The notes below the pieces were generated by a model that saw only the letters and a list, made by a program, of their open reading frames with translations, was not told the DNA's origin and searched no databases. Below, piece after piece: positions 21,453 through 34,686 of a stretch of 64,000 nucleotides of DNA. The position numbers and the translations under genes are program-made. The stretch comes from Peribacillus asahii (GTDB lineage: Bacteria; Bacillota; Bacilli; Bacillales; DSM-1321), in the NCBI RefSeq assembly GCF_003570725.1, contig NZ_QWVS01000034.1, forward strand, positions 1 through 64,000, given 5' to 3'. Every line of letters begins with the position of its first letter. The stretch's first letter is position 1.

Positions 21453-24400
21453 TTGACAGGTCAACTAGTTCAGTATGGACGACACCGCCAACGTAGAAGT
21501 TATGCAAGAATCAGTGAAGTTTTAGAGCTTCCAAATCTTATTGAGATTCAAACAGCTTCTTACCAATGGTTTCTAGATGAAGGACTTCGAGAAATGTTCC
21601 AAGATATTTCTCCAATCGAGGACTTTACAGGTAACTTATCACTTGAATTTATTGATTACAGCTTGGCTGAACCTAAGTATCCAGTAGAAGAGTCAAAAGA
21701 GCGTGATGTTACGTATTCAGCACCTCTTCGTGTAAAGGTACGCCTTGTTAATAAAGATACAGGTGAAGTAAAAGACCAAGATGTTTTCATGGGTGACTTC
21801 CCATTGATGACAGAAACAGGAACATTCATTATTAATGGTGCTGAACGTGTTATCGTTTCTCAGTTAGTACGCTCTCCAAGTGTGTATTACAGTGGGAAAA
21901 TGGATAAAAACGGGAAGCGTGGCTTTACAGCGACGGTTATTCCAAACCGTGGTGCATGGCTTGAATATGAAACAGATGCAAAAGATGTTGTGTATGTAAG
22001 AATCGATCGTACGCGAAAATTACCAGTTACGGTATTAATGCGTGCGCTAGGCTTTGGTACTGATCAAGAAATTATTGATTTAATCGGTGACAATGAATAT
22101 TTACGCAACACGCTTGAAAAAGACAATACAGAAAGTGTAGAAAAAGCTTTGCTTGAGATTTATGAGCGTCTTCGCCCAGGTGAACCGCCTACAGTCGAAA
22201 ATGCTAAAAGTCTGTTGATTTCTCGCTTCTTTGACCCAAAACGATATGATTTAGCGAACGTAGGTCGTTATAAAATAAACAAAAAGCTACACATTAAAAA
22301 TCGTCTATTCGGACAACGTATTGCCGAAACGTTAATTGATCCGGAAACAGGAGAAATTATCGTTGAAAAAGGCACGGTGTTAGATCGACGTATTTTAGAT
22401 AAAATCTTGCCTCATCTTGAAAATGGCATTGGTTTTAAAACATATCACCCAACTGGTGGTGTAGTAGAAGAAGAAACATTGCTTCAACCAATTAAAATAT
22501 ACGCACCAAATGATCCTGATGGTGAAAAAGTTATTAATGTAATTGGTAATGCTTATGTAACAGAAGAAGTGAAGCATATTACACCTGCTGATATTCTTTC
22601 TTCTATTAGTTATTTCTTTAACTTATTACATGGTGTAGGGATTACAGACGATATTGACCATTTAGGAAATCGTCGTTTACGCTCTGTTGGTGAACTTTTA
22701 CAGAACCAATTTAGAATTGGATTATCTCGTATGGAACGTGTTGTTCGTGAAAGAATGTCTATTCAAGATACAAATACGATTACACCACAGCAACTAATCA
22801 ATATTCGTCCAGTTATTGCGTCAATTAAAGAATTCTTTGGTAGTTCTCAGCTTTCTCAATTCATGGACCAAACGAATCCGCTTGCTGAATTGACACACAA
22901 ACGTCGTCTTTCTGCACTTGGACCTGGTGGTTTAACACGTGAACGTGCTGGTTTCGAAGTACGTGACGTTCACTATTCTCACTATGGTCGTATGTGTCCA
23001 ATTGAAACGCCAGAGGGTCCAAACATTGGGTTAATTAACTCATTGTCTAGTTATGCGAAAGTGAATCCATATGGTTTCATTGAAACGCCATATCGTCGAG
23101 TTGACCCAGAAACAGGAAAGATTACAAATCAAATCGATTACTTAACAGCAGATGAAGAAGATAACTATGTAGTCGCTCAAGCGAATGTACGTCTATCTGA
23201 GGATGGATCATTCCTTGATGAAGGCGTTGTTGCTCGTTTCCGTGGTGAAAACACTGTAGTTCCGCGCGATCGTGTCGATTACATGGACGTATCTCCTAAG
23301 CAAGTTGTATCAGCTGCGACAGCATGTATCCCGTTCTTAGAGAACGATGACTGTAACCGTGCTCTAATGGGAGCGAACATGCAACGTCAAGCTGTTCCAT
23401 TAATGCAGCCTGAAGCACCGCGAGTAGGTACAGGTATGGAGTACGTATCAGCTAAGGACTCTGGTGCAGCTGTTATTTGTAAACACCCTGGTATCGTTGA
23501 GCACGTAGAAGCTCGCGAAATTTGGGTTCGACGTGTATCAGAAGTAGACGGTCAAGAAGTGAAGGGGAACCTTGATAAATACCGTTTATTGAAATTTATT
23601 CGTTCTAACCAAGGAACGTGTTATAACCAACGCCCAATTGTTAGCGTAGGAGACAAAGTTGTCAAAGGTGAAATCCTTGCCGATGGTCCTTCAATGGAAA
23701 AAGGTGAGTTAGCGCTTGGACGCAACGTACTTGTTGCCTTCATGACATGGGATGGATATAACTATGAGGATGCCATCATCATGAGTGAACGTTTAGTAAA
23801 AGATGATGTGTATACATCGATTCATATTGAAGAGTATGAATCAGAGTCTCGTGATACAAAATTAGGACCGGAAGAAATTACACGTGATATTCCGAACGTT
23901 GGGGAAGATGCCCTTCGCAACCTTGATGAGCGTGGAATTATCCGTGTTGGTGCAGAAGTAAAAGACGGAGATCTACTAGTAGGAAAAGTAACACCTAAAG
24001 GGGTTACAGAACTAACAGCAGAAGAACGTTTACTTCATGCGATTTTTGGTGAAAAAGCTCGTGAAGTTCGAGATACATCTCTTCGTGTGCCTCACGGCGG
24101 CGGAGGAATCGTCTTGGATGTTAAAGTATTTAACAGAGAAGATGGTGACGAACTTCCACCAGGTGTAAACCAACTAGCGCGTGTATATATCGTACAAAAA
24201 CGTAAAATTCATGAAGGAGATAAAATGGCCGGTCGCCATGGTAATAAAGGGGTTATCTCCCGAATCCTTCCTGAAGAAGATATGCCGTATTTACCGGATG
24301 GCACACCAGTTGACATCATGTTAAATCCACTGGGCGTACCTTCACGTATGAACATTGGTCAAGTACTTGAGTTACACTTAGGTATGGCCGCTCGTGCTCT

Positions 24401-25034
24401 TAATATTCACGTTGCTTCTCCTGTATTCGATGGAGCAACTGAAGATGATGTTTGGGAAACAATTGAAGAAGCTGGTATGGCTCGTGATGCGAAGACCGTA
24501 TTATATGACGGACGCTCAGGAGAACCTTTTGACAACCGTGTATCTGTAGGTGTCATGTACATGATTAAACTTGCACACATGGTTGACGATAAGCTTCATG
24601 CTCGTTCAACTGGACCATACTCTCTTGTTACGCAGCAACCGCTTGGTGGTAAAGCACAATTCGGTGGACAGCGTTTCGGTGAGATGGAGGTTTGGGCACT
24701 TGAAGCATATGGTGCAGCGTATACCCTTCAAGAAATTCTTACTGTTAAATCGGATGATGTTGTCGGTCGTGTGAAAACATACGAAGCAATTGTTAAAGGC
24801 GAGAATGTTCCAGAACCAGGTGTACCTGAATCGTTCAAAGTATTAATTAAGGAACTTCAAAGCTTAGGGTTAGATGTTAAAATCATGAACTCTGAAGATC
24901 GAGAAATCGAGATGAGAGATTTAGAGGATGAGGATGACGCTAATCAATCAGACGTATTAAACATGGAATCTGATACAAAAGAGATGGTTGCTTCTGAAGT
25001 AGGAGCACAATCTAGCTCAGTTACTACAGATTAA
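21453..25034 (+). CDS. rpoB: RpoB, RNA polymerase beta subunit
   Basis: RpoB is the catalytic-core subunit of RNA polymerase. The 1193-residue sequence is collinear with B. subtilis RpoB from [19 protein letters not shown] onward. The rifampicin pocket ([20 protein letters not shown]) is wild type, so no resistance mutation is seen there. TTG at 21453 is six bases after AAGGGGTGA; an in-frame GTG three codons upstream overlaps that site and was rejected. It is followed by rpoC after 158 bp. Confidence 0.97.
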   Translation: MTGQLVQYGRHRQRRSYARISEVLELPNLIEIQTASYQWFLDEGLREMFQDISPIEDFTGNLSLEFIDYSLAEPKYPVEESKERDVTYSAPLRVKVRLVNKDTGEVKDQDVFMGDFPLMTETGTFIINGAERVIVSQLVRSPSVYYSGKMDKNGKRGFTATVIPNRGAWLEYETDAKDVVYVRIDRTRKLPVTVLMRALGFGTDQEIIDLIGDNEYLRNTLEKDNTESVEKALLEIYERLRPGEPPTVENAKSLLISRFFDPKRYDLANVGRYKINKKLHIKNRLFGQRIAETLIDPETGEIIVEKGTVLDRRILDKILPHLENGIGFKTYHPTGGVVEEETLLQPIKIYAPNDPDGEKVINVIGNAYVTEEVKHITPADILSSISYFFNLLHGVGITDDIDHLGNRRLRSVGELLQNQFRIGLSRMERVVRERMSIQDTNTITPQQLINIRPVIASIKEFFGSSQLSQFMDQTNPLAELTHKRRLSALGPGGLTRERAGFEVRDVHYSHYGRMCPIETPEGPNIGLINSLSSYAKVNPYGFIETPYRRVDPETGKITNQIDYLTADEEDNYVVAQANVRLSEDGSFLDEGVVARFRGENTVVPRDRVDYMDVSPKQVVSAATACIPFLENDDCNRALMGANMQRQAVPLMQPEAPRVGTGMEYVSAKDSGAAVICKHPGIVEHVEAREIWVRRVSEVDGQEVKGNLDKYRLLKFIRSNQGTCYNQRPIVSVGDKVVKGEILADGPSMEKGELALGRNVLVAFMTWDGYNYEDAIIMSERLVKDDVYTSIHIEEYESESRDTKLGPEEITRDIPNVGEDALRNLDERGIIRVGAEVKDGDLLVGKVTPKGVTELTAEERLLHAIFGEKAREVRDTSLRVPHGGGGIVLDVKVFNREDGDELPPGVNQLARVYIVQKRKIHEGDKMAGRHGNKGVISRILPEEDMPYLPDGTPVDIMLNPLGVPSRMNIGQVLELHLGMAARALNIHVASPVFDGATEDDVWETIEEAGMARDAKTVLYDGRSGEPFDNRVSVGVMYMIKLAHMVDDKLHARSTGPYSLVTQQPLGGKAQFGGQRFGEMEVWALEAYGAAYTLQEILTVKSDDVVGRVKTYEAIVKGENVPEPGVPESFKVLIKELQSLGLDVKIMNSEDREIEMRDLEDEDDANQSDVLNMESDTKEMVASEVGAQSSSVTTD

Positions 25035-25052
25035 TGAACAGATAATGACTTT

Positions 25053-25080
25053 AACAGGTAGCCATATCGTGCTGCCTGTT
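25053..25080 (+). other. Intercistronic hairpin between rpoB and rpoC
   Basis: AACAGG-T-AGC pairs with GCT-G-CCTGTT around CATATCGT. No T tract follows, so it is not an obvious terminator; it may protect or process the rpoB-rpoC message. Confidence 0.4.
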
Positions 25081-25192
25081 AGAGCCTCATTTATATAATG
25101 GTTGATGATCGTGAGAGAAATCTTGCGTTATGATTGTTTATGTAGATAAGCAATAAGGGTAAAACCTGGAGATTAAAAGGGAGGTAGGCCCC

Positions 25193-28100
25193 TTGCTAGA
25201 CGTTAATAATTTTGAGTATATGAAGATTGGTCTTTCTTCACCAGACAAGATTCGTTCTTGGTCACATGGAGAAGTGAAAAAACCTGAAACAATTAACTAT
25301 CGTACATTAAAGCCAGAAAAAGATGGTTTATTCTGCGAAAGAATTTTCGGCCCACAGAAAGACTGGGAATGTCACTGTGGTAAATATAAACGTGTTCGTT
25401 ATAAAGGTGTAGTCTGTGATCGCTGTGGCGTAGAAGTGACTCGATCAAAAGTTCGCCGTGAACGTATGGGTCATATTGAACTAGCTGCTCCTGTATCACA
25501 TATTTGGTATTTCAAAGGTATTCCAAGCCGTATGGGACTTGTATTAGATATGTCTCCTCGTGCACTAGAAGAAGTTATTTACTTTGCTTCTTATGTTGTA
25601 ACAGAAACAGGCGATACAACTTTGGAAAAGAAACAACTACTTTCTGAAAAAGAGTATCGTGCATACCGTGAGAAATACGGAAAGAAATTCCAAGCAGCTA
25701 TGGGTGCTGAAGCTATCAAGAAGCTTCTTCAAGATATTGATACGGAAAAAGAAGTAGAAGCGTTGAAAGAAGAGTTGAAAACAGCTCAAGGACAACGTAG
25801 AACTCGTGCGATTAAACGATTAGAAGTGCTAGAAGCGTTCCGTAATTCTGGCAATGAGCCTTCATGGATGATTTTAGACGTTCTGCCGGTTATTCCGCCA
25901 GAGCTTCGCCCAATGGTTCAACTAGACGGTGGTCGTTTCGCGACATCTGATTTAAATGATTTATATCGTCGTGTAATTAACCGAAATAATCGTTTGAAAC
26001 GATTATTAGATCTTGGAGCACCAAGCATTATCGTTCAAAACGAAAAACGTATGCTTCAAGAAGCTGTTGATGCATTGATTGATAATGGCCGCCGTGGTCG
26101 TCCAGTAACAGGACCAGGTAACCGTCCATTGAAATCATTATCTCATATGTTAAAAGGTAAACAAGGACGATTCCGTCAAAACCTTCTTGGTAAACGTGTA
26201 GACTACTCTGGTCGTTCAGTTATCGTTGTAGGACCTAACTTGAAGATGTATCAATGTGGTTTACCGAAAGAAATGGCGATTGAATTATTCAAGCCATTTG
26301 TTATGAAGGAGCTTGTTCAAAAAGGCTTAGCGCACAATATTAAATCAGCTAAACGTAAGATTGAACGTTTCTCTCCTGAAATTTGGGACGTATTAGAAGA
26401 AGTAATCAGAGAACATCCTGTATTGCTGAACCGTGCCCCAACGCTGCACAGACTTGGTATTCAAGCGTTTGAACCAACGCTAGTAGAAGGTCGCGCGATT
26501 CGCCTGCATCCACTTGTATGTACAGCATACAATGCCGATTTTGATGGTGACCAAATGGCCGTTCACGTACCATTGTCTTCAGAGGCGCAAGCAGAAGCAC
26601 GCATGCTGATGTTAGCTGCTCAAAACATCTTGAATCCAAAAGACGGAAAACCAGTCGTAACGCCATCTCAGGATATGGTATTAGGGAACTATTACCTAAC
26701 GTTAGAACGAGAAGGTGCAATGGGCGAGGGAATGGTCTTTAAAGATACAAATGAGGCATTACTTGCTTACCAAAATGGCTACGTGCACCTGCATTCTCGT
26801 TGTGCAGTGCAAGCTTCTTCTTTAAACAACCAAACGTTTACAGAAGAGCAAAATAATCAGCTGTTATTAACAACAGTTGGGAAATTAGTGTTCAATGAAA
26901 TTTTACCGAATTCGTTCCCATACATTAACGAGCCAACTCGTTATAACTTAGAAACGAAAACACCGGAAAAATATTTTGTAGACAAAGGCGCTAATATTCT
27001 AGAGTTGATTAAAGCACAGCCAGTAATTGATCCATTTAAGAAAAAATATCTCGGAAATATCATTGCAGAAGTATTTAAACGTTTCAAAATTACAGAAACA
27101 TCTAAAATGCTTGATCGCATGAAAGATCTTGGATTCAAATACTCTACAAAAGCCGGAATTACGGTTGGTGTAGCAGATATCGTGGTATTAGGTGAAAAGC
27201 AAGGAATTATCGATGAAGCACAACAGAAAGTAGATAATGTATTAAAACAATTCAGACGTGGTTTAATCACGGAAGATGAACGTTATGATCGCGTTATTGC
27301 GATTTGGAGTGCAGCAAAAGATACAATTCAGTCTAAACTGATGGATTCCTTAGATCGTCGTAACCCAATCTTTATGATGAGTGATTCTGGTGCCCGTGGT
27401 AACGCCTCTAACTTTACGCAGCTTGCGGGTATGCGTGGATTGATGGCCAACCCGGCTGGTCGAATTATTGAGTTACCGATTAAGTCAAGTTTCCGTGAAG
27501 GTTTAACGGTATTAGAGTACTTCATCTCTACTCACGGTGCGCGTAAAGGTCTTGCCGATACAGCACTAAAAACTGCCGATTCTGGTTACTTAACTCGTCG
27601 TCTAGTAGACGTAGCTCAAGACGTTATCATTCGTGAAGATGATTGTGGTACAGACCGCGGCTTGAAGATTTCTGCCCTAAGAGAAGGAACAGAAATTATT
27701 GAAGCACTTGAAGAACGTTTAGTAGGACGTTATGCAAGAAAAACGATCAAACATCCAGAAACGGATGAAGTAATTGTTCCAGAGAATGGCTTAATTACAG
27801 AAGATCTAGCTAATTATATTGAATCTCTAGGTATTGAAACTGTATGGATTCGCTCTGCCTTTACATGTAACACAAGCCATGGTGTATGTAAAAAATGTTA
27901 TGGCCGTAACTTAGCAACTGGTCAAGCCGTTGAAGTGGGAGAAGCAGTTGGTACAATTGCCGCACAATCAATTGGTGAGCCAGGTACTCAGTTAACGATG
28001 CGTACATTCCATACAGGTGGGGTTGCCGGAGACGATATTACTCAAGGTTTACCTCGTATCCAAGAGATTTTTGAAGCAAGAAATCCAAAAGGTCAAGCGA

Positions 28101-28786
28101 TTATCTCTGAAATTGAAGGTACGGTTGTTTCAATTAACGAGATTCGCGATAAACAACAGGAAATTGTGATTCAAGGAGCTGTTGAGTCTCGTACGTATAC
28201 GGCACCATATACAGCACGTCTAAAGGTGAGAGTCGATTCACATGTACGCCGAGGCGAAGAGTTAACAGAAGGTTCCATCGATCCAAAAGAATTGTTGAAA
28301 GTAACAGATGTGTTAACTGTTCAAGAATATCTATTGCATGAAGTACAAAAGGTATATCGTATGCAAGGGGTAGAAATTGGTGATAAACATATCGAAGTAA
28401 TGGTTAGACAGATGCTTCGCAAAGTTCGTGTCTTAGATGCGGGTGAAACGGATGTTCTACCAGGAACATTACTAGATGTACATCAGTTTACGCTTGCCAA
28501 TACAGAAGCGTTAATGAACGGTAAATTACCAGCAACGGGACGTCCAGTTCTATTAGGTATTACAAAAGCATCTCTTGAAACAGATTCTTTCTTGTCTGCA
28601 GCATCGTTCCAAGAAACAACAAGAGTCTTAACAGACGCTGCAATTAAAGGGAAACGTGATGAGTTACTAGGCTTGAAGGAAAATGTTATTATAGGTAAGT
28701 TAATTCCTGCAGGTACGGGTATGCTTCGTTACCGCAAAGCACAGCCTGTAGTTGTTGAGGATGAAGAAACAGTTACAGTAGACTAA
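25193..28786 (+). CDS. rpoC: RpoC, RNA polymerase beta-prime subunit
   Basis: RpoC holds the active-site magnesium through NADFDGDQM (about residue 450). The N-terminal zinc site [19 protein letters not shown] and the second zinc site ending [13 protein letters not shown] are intact. Length 1197 is normal. TTG at 25193 follows GGGAGGTAGG. The C-terminal tail after RYRKAQPV is short and acidic. It is followed by an elaborate terminator. Confidence 0.97.
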   Translation: MLDVNNFEYMKIGLSSPDKIRSWSHGEVKKPETINYRTLKPEKDGLFCERIFGPQKDWECHCGKYKRVRYKGVVCDRCGVEVTRSKVRRERMGHIELAAPVSHIWYFKGIPSRMGLVLDMSPRALEEVIYFASYVVTETGDTTLEKKQLLSEKEYRAYREKYGKKFQAAMGAEAIKKLLQDIDTEKEVEALKEELKTAQGQRRTRAIKRLEVLEAFRNSGNEPSWMILDVLPVIPPELRPMVQLDGGRFATSDLNDLYRRVINRNNRLKRLLDLGAPSIIVQNEKRMLQEAVDALIDNGRRGRPVTGPGNRPLKSLSHMLKGKQGRFRQNLLGKRVDYSGRSVIVVGPNLKMYQCGLPKEMAIELFKPFVMKELVQKGLAHNIKSAKRKIERFSPEIWDVLEEVIREHPVLLNRAPTLHRLGIQAFEPTLVEGRAIRLHPLVCTAYNADFDGDQMAVHVPLSSEAQAEARMLMLAAQNILNPKDGKPVVTPSQDMVLGNYYLTLEREGAMGEGMVFKDTNEALLAYQNGYVHLHSRCAVQASSLNNQTFTEEQNNQLLLTTVGKLVFNEILPNSFPYINEPTRYNLETKTPEKYFVDKGANILELIKAQPVIDPFKKKYLGNIIAEVFKRFKITETSKMLDRMKDLGFKYSTKAGITVGVADIVVLGEKQGIIDEAQQKVDNVLKQFRRGLITEDERYDRVIAIWSAAKDTIQSKLMDSLDRRNPIFMMSDSGARGNASNFTQLAGMRGLMANPAGRIIELPIKSSFREGLTVLEYFISTHGARKGLADTALKTADSGYLTRRLVDVAQDVIIREDDCGTDRGLKISALREGTEIIEALEERLVGRYARKTIKHPETDEVIVPENGLITEDLANYIESLGIETVWIRSAFTCNTSHGVCKKCYGRNLATGQAVEVGEAVGTIAAQSIGEPGTQLTMRTFHTGGVAGDDITQGLPRIQEIFEARNPKGQAIISEIEGTVVSINEIRDKQQEIVIQGAVESRTYTAPYTARLKVRVDSHVRRGEELTEGSIDPKELLKVTDVLTVQEYLLHEVQKVYRMQGVEIGDKHIEVMVRQMLRKVRVLDAGETDVLPGTLLDVHQFTLANTEALMNGKLPATGRPVLLGITKASLETDSFLSAASFQETTRVLTDAAIKGKRDELLGLKENVIIGKLIPAGTGMLRYRKAQPVVVEDEETVTVD

Positions 28787-28796
28787 TAACCCTTGA

Positions 28797-28879
28797 GGTT
28801 GGCTCAATAAAGAAGGGCGAGATCATTCACTTTAAAATAAAGTAGAATGGCTTAGCAGACTTTATTGAGTCAGCTTTTT
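28797..28879 (+). terminator. Branched terminator after rpoC
   Basis: GGTTGGCTCAATAAAG (28797-28812) pairs over 16 positions, including wobbles, with CTTTATTGAGTCAGCT (28860-28875), followed by T residues. The 47-base apical region itself folds as CATTCACTTTA/TAAAGT-A-GAATG (28824-28849). Confidence 0.75.
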
Positions 28880-29000
28880 AAAGTTATGTCAACATGGTTA
28901 TTTCACGGAATAACAGTTGAAATAGATTGAAAATAAAGAGTCATATAGCTATAGTCTTTTAAACAAGGAAAACATTTACTAAAAAACTTTTTGAAAGAAG

Positions 29001-29030
29001 TTGACACCGGTTATTAAAAGGTGATAATAT
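29001..29030 (+). promoter_or_regulatory. Sigma-A promoter of rplGB and the str operon
   Basis: TTGACA (29001-29006) is followed by GATAAT (29023-29028, 16-bp spacer) or the overlapping TAATAT (18-bp). It begins after the rpoC terminator region. Confidence 0.72.
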
Positions 29031-29077
29031 AGCAAAGGTGCTCCTACGTTACCTTGTAACTCTGGAGGATATAGACC

Positions 29078-29326
29078 ATGTCTTATGAAAAAGTAATGCA
29101 GGCAAAGTCTGTGATTATAGGAACGAAACAAACAGTGAGAGCTCTGAAACACAATTTGATTCAAGAAATTATCATTGCTCGAGATGCGGATATTTACTTG
29201 ACAGCGCGCGTTGTTGAAACTGCTACTGAGTTGAATGTTCCGGTCACATATGTTGATTCGATGAAGATGCTTGGAAAAGCATGCGGTATAGATGTCGGAG
29301 CAGCAACTGTTGCCCTAAAAAAGTAA
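29078..29326 (+). CDS. rplGB: L7Ae-family K-turn RNA-binding protein (YbxF)
   Basis: This 82-residue L7Ae/L30e-fold protein corresponds to B. subtilis YbxF, which binds K-turn RNA and associates with ribosomes. Conserved features include [10 protein letters not shown] and the C-terminal [18 protein letters not shown] follows TGGAGG. It is placed between rpoC and rpsL, as in other bacilli. Confidence 0.94.
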   Translation: MSYEKVMQAKSVIIGTKQTVRALKHNLIQEIIIARDADIYLTARVVETATELNVPVTYVDSMKMLGKACGIDVGAATVALKK

Positions 29327-29405
29327 ACTCGTTTTTGCATCACAATTGCAAAGACTTTGTTTTTACCCATTTATGAACCACCTGGATGTGTGGTACTAGG
29401 AATGA

Positions 29406-29852
<447 letters not shown>

Positions 29853-29896
29853 TCTAAAACTTACAATATGATTTTGTTTGAAAGGAGGAAAAATTA

Positions 29897-30367
29897 ATGC
29901 CTCGTAAAGGACCTGTTTCAAAAAGAGACGTATTACCAGATCCAATTTATAATTCAAAACTTGTGACTCGTTTAATCAACAAAATGATGGTTGATGGACA
30001 AAGAGGTAAATCACAAAAAATTCTTTACTCTGCATTCGATCTTATTAAAGAACGTACTGGCAATGAACCAATGGAAGTGTTTGAACAAGCACTTAAAAAC
30101 ATCATGCCTGTATTAGAAGTTAGAGCACGCCGTGTAGGTGGTGCTAACTACCAAGTACCAGTTGAGGTGCGTCCAGACCGCCGTACAACTTTAGGTCTTC
30201 GTTGGTTAGTAAACTACTCTCGTCTTCGTGGAGAAAAAACGATGGAAGAGCGTTTAGCTTCTGAAATCATGGATGCAGCTAACAACACTGGTGCATCAGT
30301 TAAGAAACGTGAAGATACACACAAAATGGCGGAAGCGAACAAAGCGTTTGCTCACTACCGTTGGTAA
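29897..30367 (+). CDS. rpsG: Ribosomal protein S7
   Basis: S7 nucleates assembly of the 30S head and contacts the E site. The 156-residue protein begins [16 protein letters not shown] and contains the hairpin segment [21 protein letters not shown] follows AAAGGAGGAAA. Gaps of 44 and 47 bp separate it from rpsL and fusA. Confidence 0.97.
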   Translation: MPRKGPVSKRDVLPDPIYNSKLVTRLINKMMVDGQRGKSQKILYSAFDLIKERTGNEPMEVFEQALKNIMPVLEVRARRVGGANYQVPVEVRPDRRTTLGLRWLVNYSRLRGEKTMEERLASEIMDAANNTGASVKKREDTHKMAEANKAFAHYRW

Positions 30368-30414
30368 GATTAAATACTATAAAATTAAATTCATAGAAGG
30401 AAGGAGAAAGACAA

Positions 30415-32493
30415 ATGGCAAGAGAGTTCTCCTTAGCTAATACTCGTAATATCGGGATCATGGCTCACATCGATGCTGGTAAAACGACAACTACAGAACG
30501 TATTCTTTATTACACTGGTAAAATCCATAAAATCGGTGAAACGCACGAAGGTGCTTCACAAATGGACTGGATGGAGCAAGAACAAGAACGCGGAATTACA
30601 ATTACATCTGCTGCAACAACTGCACAATGGAAAGGTAACCGTATCAACATCATTGATACTCCAGGTCACGTTGACTTCACTGTTGAAGTTGAGCGTTCCC
30701 TGCGTGTTCTTGATGGAGCTGTAGCTGTTCTTGATGCGCAATCAGGTGTTGAGCCTCAAACTGAAACAGTTTGGCGTCAAGCAACAACTTACGGAGTACC
30801 ACGTATCGTATTCGTAAATAAAATGGACAAAATGGGTGCGGACTTCTTATATTCTGTAGGAACTCTACACGATCGCCTTCAAGCGAACGCTCACCCAATC
30901 CAATTACCGATTGGTGCTGAAGATAATTTCTCAGCAATCATTGACCTAGTAGAAATGAAAGCTACTTTCTACGGCAATGACCAAGGTACTGATATCACAG
31001 AAGGTGAAATTCCTGCAGAACACCTTGAGTTAGCTCAAGAATACCGCGAGAAATTAATCGAAGGTGTAGCTGAAGTTGACGAAGAACTAATGGAAAAATA
31101 CCTAGGTGGAGAAGAAATCACAGTTGAAGAGCTTAAAGCAGCAATTCGTAAAGCGACAATCGCTGTTGAATTCTATCCAGTAATCTGTGGTACTGCTTTC
31201 AAACACAAAGGTGTACAACCAATGCTAGATGCAGTTATTGACTATCTTCCAGCTCCGACTGATGTACCAGCTATTAAAGGTACTCTTCCTGATAGTGAAG
31301 AGGAAGTTGAACGTCATTCAAGCGACGAAGAGCCATTCTCAGCACTTGCATTTAAAGTAATGACGGATCCATATGTAGGGAAACTTACATTCTTCCGTGT
31401 ATACTCTGGTACATTACAATCAGGTTCTTATGTAGTAAACTCTACAAAAGGTAAACGTGAGCGTGTTGGGCGTATCCTTCAAATGCATGCAAACAGCCGT
31501 GAAGAAATCTCTGAAGTATACGCAGGGGATATCGCAGCTGCAGTAGGTTTGAAAGATACTACAACAGGTGACACTCTATGTGATGACAAAAACCAAGTTA
31601 TTCTTGAGTCTATGGTATTCCCAGAGCCAGTTATCTCGCTTTCTGTTGAACCAAAATCTAAAGCTGACCAAGACAAAATGTCTCAAGCTTTACAAAAGTT
31701 ACAAGATGAAGATCCAACATTCCGTGCGCATACTGACCAAGAAACAGGTCAAACAATTATCGCTGGTATGGGTGAGCTTCACTTAGATATCCTTGTTGAC
31801 CGTATGCGTCGTGAATTCAAGGTAGAAGCGAACGTGGGGGCTCCTCAAGTAGCTTACCGTGAAACATTCCGTGCATCAGCACAAGTTGAAGGTAAATTCG
31901 TACGTCAATCTGGTGGTCGTGGACAATTTGGTCACGTGTGGATCGAGTTCTCTCCAAACGAAGAAGGAAAAGGCTTCGAATTTGAAAATGCTATCGTCGG
32001 TGGTGTTGTACCACGTGAATACATCCCTGCAGTTCAAGCTGGTCTAGAAGATTCTCTTGATCGTGGTGTACTTGCTGGATACCCACTTATCGATATCAAA
32101 GCAAAACTTTTCGATGGATCATACCATGATGTCGACTCCAACGAAATGGCGTTTAAAATCGCTGCATCTATGGCCCTTAAAAATGCAGTTTCTAAATGTC
32201 AACCAGTAATCCTTGAGCCAATTATGAAAGTAGAAGTTGTTATTCCAGAAGAATACCTAGGCGATATCATGGGTGATGTTACATCACGTCGTGGTCGTGT
32301 AGAAGGTATGGAAGCTCGCGGTAACACTCAAGTTGTTAAAGCGATGGTTCCACTATCTGAAATGTTCGGATACGCAACATCTCTACGTTCTAATACACAA
32401 GGACGCGGAACATTCTCTATGCACTTCGATCACTATGAAGAAGTACCAAAGAGCATTTCTGAAGAAATTATCAAAAAAAATAAAGGTGAATAA
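30415..32493 (+). CDS. fusA: Elongation factor G
   Basis: EF-G is the translocase GTPase. G-motifs [10 protein letters not shown] (G1), DTPGHVD (G3) and NKMDKMGAD (G4) are followed by the usual domains II to V. Length 692 is standard. The ATG is preceded by AAGGAAGGAG. It is separated from tuf by 118 bp carrying a perfect hairpin. Confidence 0.98.
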   Translation: MAREFSLANTRNIGIMAHIDAGKTTTTERILYYTGKIHKIGETHEGASQMDWMEQEQERGITITSAATTAQWKGNRINIIDTPGHVDFTVEVERSLRVLDGAVAVLDAQSGVEPQTETVWRQATTYGVPRIVFVNKMDKMGADFLYSVGTLHDRLQANAHPIQLPIGAEDNFSAIIDLVEMKATFYGNDQGTDITEGEIPAEHLELAQEYREKLIEGVAEVDEELMEKYLGGEEITVEELKAAIRKATIAVEFYPVICGTAFKHKGVQPMLDAVIDYLPAPTDVPAIKGTLPDSEEEVERHSSDEEPFSALAFKVMTDPYVGKLTFFRVYSGTLQSGSYVVNSTKGKRERVGRILQMHANSREEISEVYAGDIAAAVGLKDTTTGDTLCDDKNQVILESMVFPEPVISLSVEPKSKADQDKMSQALQKLQDEDPTFRAHTDQETGQTIIAGMGELHLDILVDRMRREFKVEANVGAPQVAYRETFRASAQVEGKFVRQSGGRGQFGHVWIEFSPNEEGKGFEFENAIVGGVVPREYIPAVQAGLEDSLDRGVLAGYPLIDIKAKLFDGSYHDVDSNEMAFKIAASMALKNAVSKCQPVILEPIMKVEVVIPEEYLGDIMGDVTSRRGRVEGMEARGNTQVVKAMVPLSEMFGYATSLRSNTQGRGTFSMHFDHYEEVPKSISEEIIKKNKGE

Positions 32494-32534
32494 TTGATTT
32501 TCATACTTTATTAAAGTATAACTACTTATGTAAG

Positions 32535-32565
32535 CTGTGATGGAAGAATTTTTCTTCTGTCACAG
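32535..32565 (+). other. Fourteen-bp hairpin between fusA and tuf
   Basis: CTGTGATGGAAGAA (32535-32548) pairs at all 14 positions (two wobbles) with TTCTTCTGTCACAG (32552-32565) around a TTT loop. No T tract follows, so it is not a standard terminator. It lies 47 bases before the tuf start and could be an RNase III or other processing or stability site. Confidence 0.6.
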
Positions 32566-32611
32566 AACTATATACTTAATATTATTCGTAAATTTAAGGA
32601 GGAATTCCCTA

Positions 32612-33799
32612 ATGGCTAAAGAAAAATTTGATCGTTCAAAACCACACGTTAACGTTGGAACAATTGGTCACGTTGACCATGGTAAAACTACTTTAACAGC
32701 TGCTATCACAACTGTACTTGCAAAATCAGGTGGTGCAGAAGCACGTGCTTATGACCAAATCGATGGTGCTCCAGAAGAAAGAGAACGTGGTATCACAATC
32801 TCTACTGCACACGTTGAGTACGAAACTGCTAACCGTCACTACGCACACGTTGACTGCCCAGGACACGCTGACTATGTTAAAAATATGATCACTGGTGCTG
32901 CTCAAATGGACGGCGGTATCTTAGTAGTATCTGCTGCTGACGGCCCAATGCCACAAACTCGTGAGCACATCCTTCTTTCTCGTCAAGTAGGTGTACCTTA
33001 CCTTGTTGTATTCATGAACAAATGTGACATGGTAGACGATGAAGAACTTCTTGAATTAGTAGAAATGGAAATCCGTGATCTTCTTTCTGAATACGAATTC
33101 CCTGGTGATGATATCCCAGTTATCAAAGGTTCTGCTCTTAAAGCTCTTGAAGGAGATGCTGCTTGGGAAGAAAAAATTCACGAATTAATGACTGCTGTTG
33201 ATGAGTATATCCCAACACCAACTCGTGATACTGATAAAGACTTCATGATGCCAGTTGAGGATGTATTCTCAATCACTGGACGTGGAACAGTTGCTACAGG
33301 TCGTGTTGAGCGTGGACAAATCAAAGTCGGTGACGTTGTTGAAATCATCGGTCTTTCTGAAGAGCCAAAATCAACTACTGTAACAGGTGTTGAAATGTTC
33401 CGTAAACTTCTTGACTATGCTGAAGCTGGTGACAACATCGGTGCACTTCTTCGTGGTGTAGCTCGTGAAGATATCCAACGTGGACAAGTACTTGCTAAAC
33501 CAGGTTCAATCACTCCACACACTAAATTTAAAGCTGAAGTTTATGTTCTTTCAAAAGAAGAAGGTGGACGTCACACTCCATTCTTCTCTAACTACCGTCC
33601 TCAGTTCTACTTCCGTACAACTGACGTAACTGGTATCTGTAACTTACCTGAAGGCGTAGAAATGGTTATGCCTGGTGACAACATCGAAATGACTGTTGAA
33701 TTGATCGCTCCAATCGCTATCGAAGAAGGTACTAAATTCTCTATCCGTGAGGGTGGACGTACTGTAGGCGCTGGCGTAGTTGCTACAATCAGCGAGTAA
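32612..33799 (+). CDS. tuf: Elongation factor Tu
   Basis: EF-Tu delivers aminoacyl-tRNA to the ribosome. G-motifs [21 protein letters not shown] and NKCDMVDD are intact, and the length is 395. ATG at 32612 lies nine bases after AAGGAGG; the frame is open for 25 codons upstream through the hairpin, but no ribosome binding site supports a longer form. The strong codon bias agrees with very high expression. Confidence 0.98.
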   Translation: MAKEKFDRSKPHVNVGTIGHVDHGKTTLTAAITTVLAKSGGAEARAYDQIDGAPEERERGITISTAHVEYETANRHYAHVDCPGHADYVKNMITGAAQMDGGILVVSAADGPMPQTREHILLSRQVGVPYLVVFMNKCDMVDDEELLELVEMEIRDLLSEYEFPGDDIPVIKGSALKALEGDAAWEEKIHELMTAVDEYIPTPTRDTDKDFMMPVEDVFSITGRGTVATGRVERGQIKVGDVVEIIGLSEEPKSTTVTGVEMFRKLLDYAEAGDNIGALLRGVAREDIQRGQVLAKPGSITPHTKFKAEVYVLSKEEGGRHTPFFSNYRPQFYFRTTDVTGICNLPEGVEMVMPGDNIEMTVELIAPIAIEEGTKFSIREGGRTVGAGVVATISE

Positions 33800-33845
33800 T
33801 TTATAACTAACGATTTATAAATAGGAAGGGACGCCTTCTGAAAGG

Positions 33846-33874
33846 GCCAGACAGGACGCTGTCTGGCTTTTTTT
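33846..33874 (+). terminator. Intrinsic terminator after tuf
   Basis: GCCAGACAG pairs perfectly with CTGTCTGGC around a GACG tetraloop, followed by seven T residues. It ends the str operon. Confidence 0.95.
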
Positions 33875-34109
33875 ATTGTATAGAAAACTAGTATAAGTAC
33901 TTAGAAGCTATGATTTAACCAAAGTGTAGCTATATGGTCTGTAGTCTAGCTTGGCCGTTTATACCCTGTTCAATAGATAACTTCCTTTCCTAGTTCCTCT
34001 TTTCTTATATATGTCTTCTTTTCGCTGTATATCTATATAAATAACTTTACATAAAAAGTTTTATTTATTAATAGAAGAAACTGGTTTTAAATCTGTTGTG
34101 AACTAACTC

Positions 34110-34138
34110 TTGATAAGAGGGCTATATCTATGTATAAT
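34110..34138 (+). promoter_or_regulatory. Upstream promoter P1 of the S10 operon
   Basis: TTGATA (34110-34115) and TATAAT (34133-34138) are 17 bp apart. The preceding 235 bases after the tuf terminator are AT-rich and show no gene. Confidence 0.8.
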
Positions 34139-34177
34139 AGTAAAAGTGTGTTACACAAAGTTTATTTTAAGTTTTTC

Positions 34178-34206
34178 TTGCTTATTCTTTGTGTCTTGTG
34201 TATAAT
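34178..34206 (+). promoter_or_regulatory. Downstream promoter P2 of the S10 operon
   Basis: TTGCTT (34178-34183) and TATAAT (34201-34206) are 17 bp apart, 68 bp downstream of P1. Tandem strong promoters suit a ribosomal super-operon. Confidence 0.8.
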
Positions 34207-34235
34207 AGACAATGTTGGTCTTTGACTGCGATGAT

Positions 34236-34295
34236 ATGGAAGGTTGCTGACACACCCGGCCGCTTTGCCATGGCGAGTGAGTGGGAAATTTCCAT
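34236..34295 (+). promoter_or_regulatory. Putative structured leader RNA of the S10 operon
   Basis: ATGGAA (34236-34241) can pair with TTCCAT (34290-34295), enclosing a GC-rich core CACACCCGGCCGCTTTGCC in an otherwise AT-rich leader. The core begins about 40 bases after the P2 start point. A conserved, structured S10 leader is plausible; the ligand protein is unknown from sequence. Confidence 0.45.
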
Positions 34296-34313
34296 TGAGA
34301 AGGTCTATTTTAA

Positions 34314-34646
<333 letters not shown>

Positions 34647-34686
34647 TTCATATAAAAATGAACAATTACTCTAGGAGGTGTGACTA

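Noticed and set aside
32537..32611. N-terminal extension of EF-Tu by 25 codons
   Set aside because: It runs through the intercistronic hairpin and lacks a ribosome binding site; EF-Tu homology begins at 32612 after AAGGAGG.
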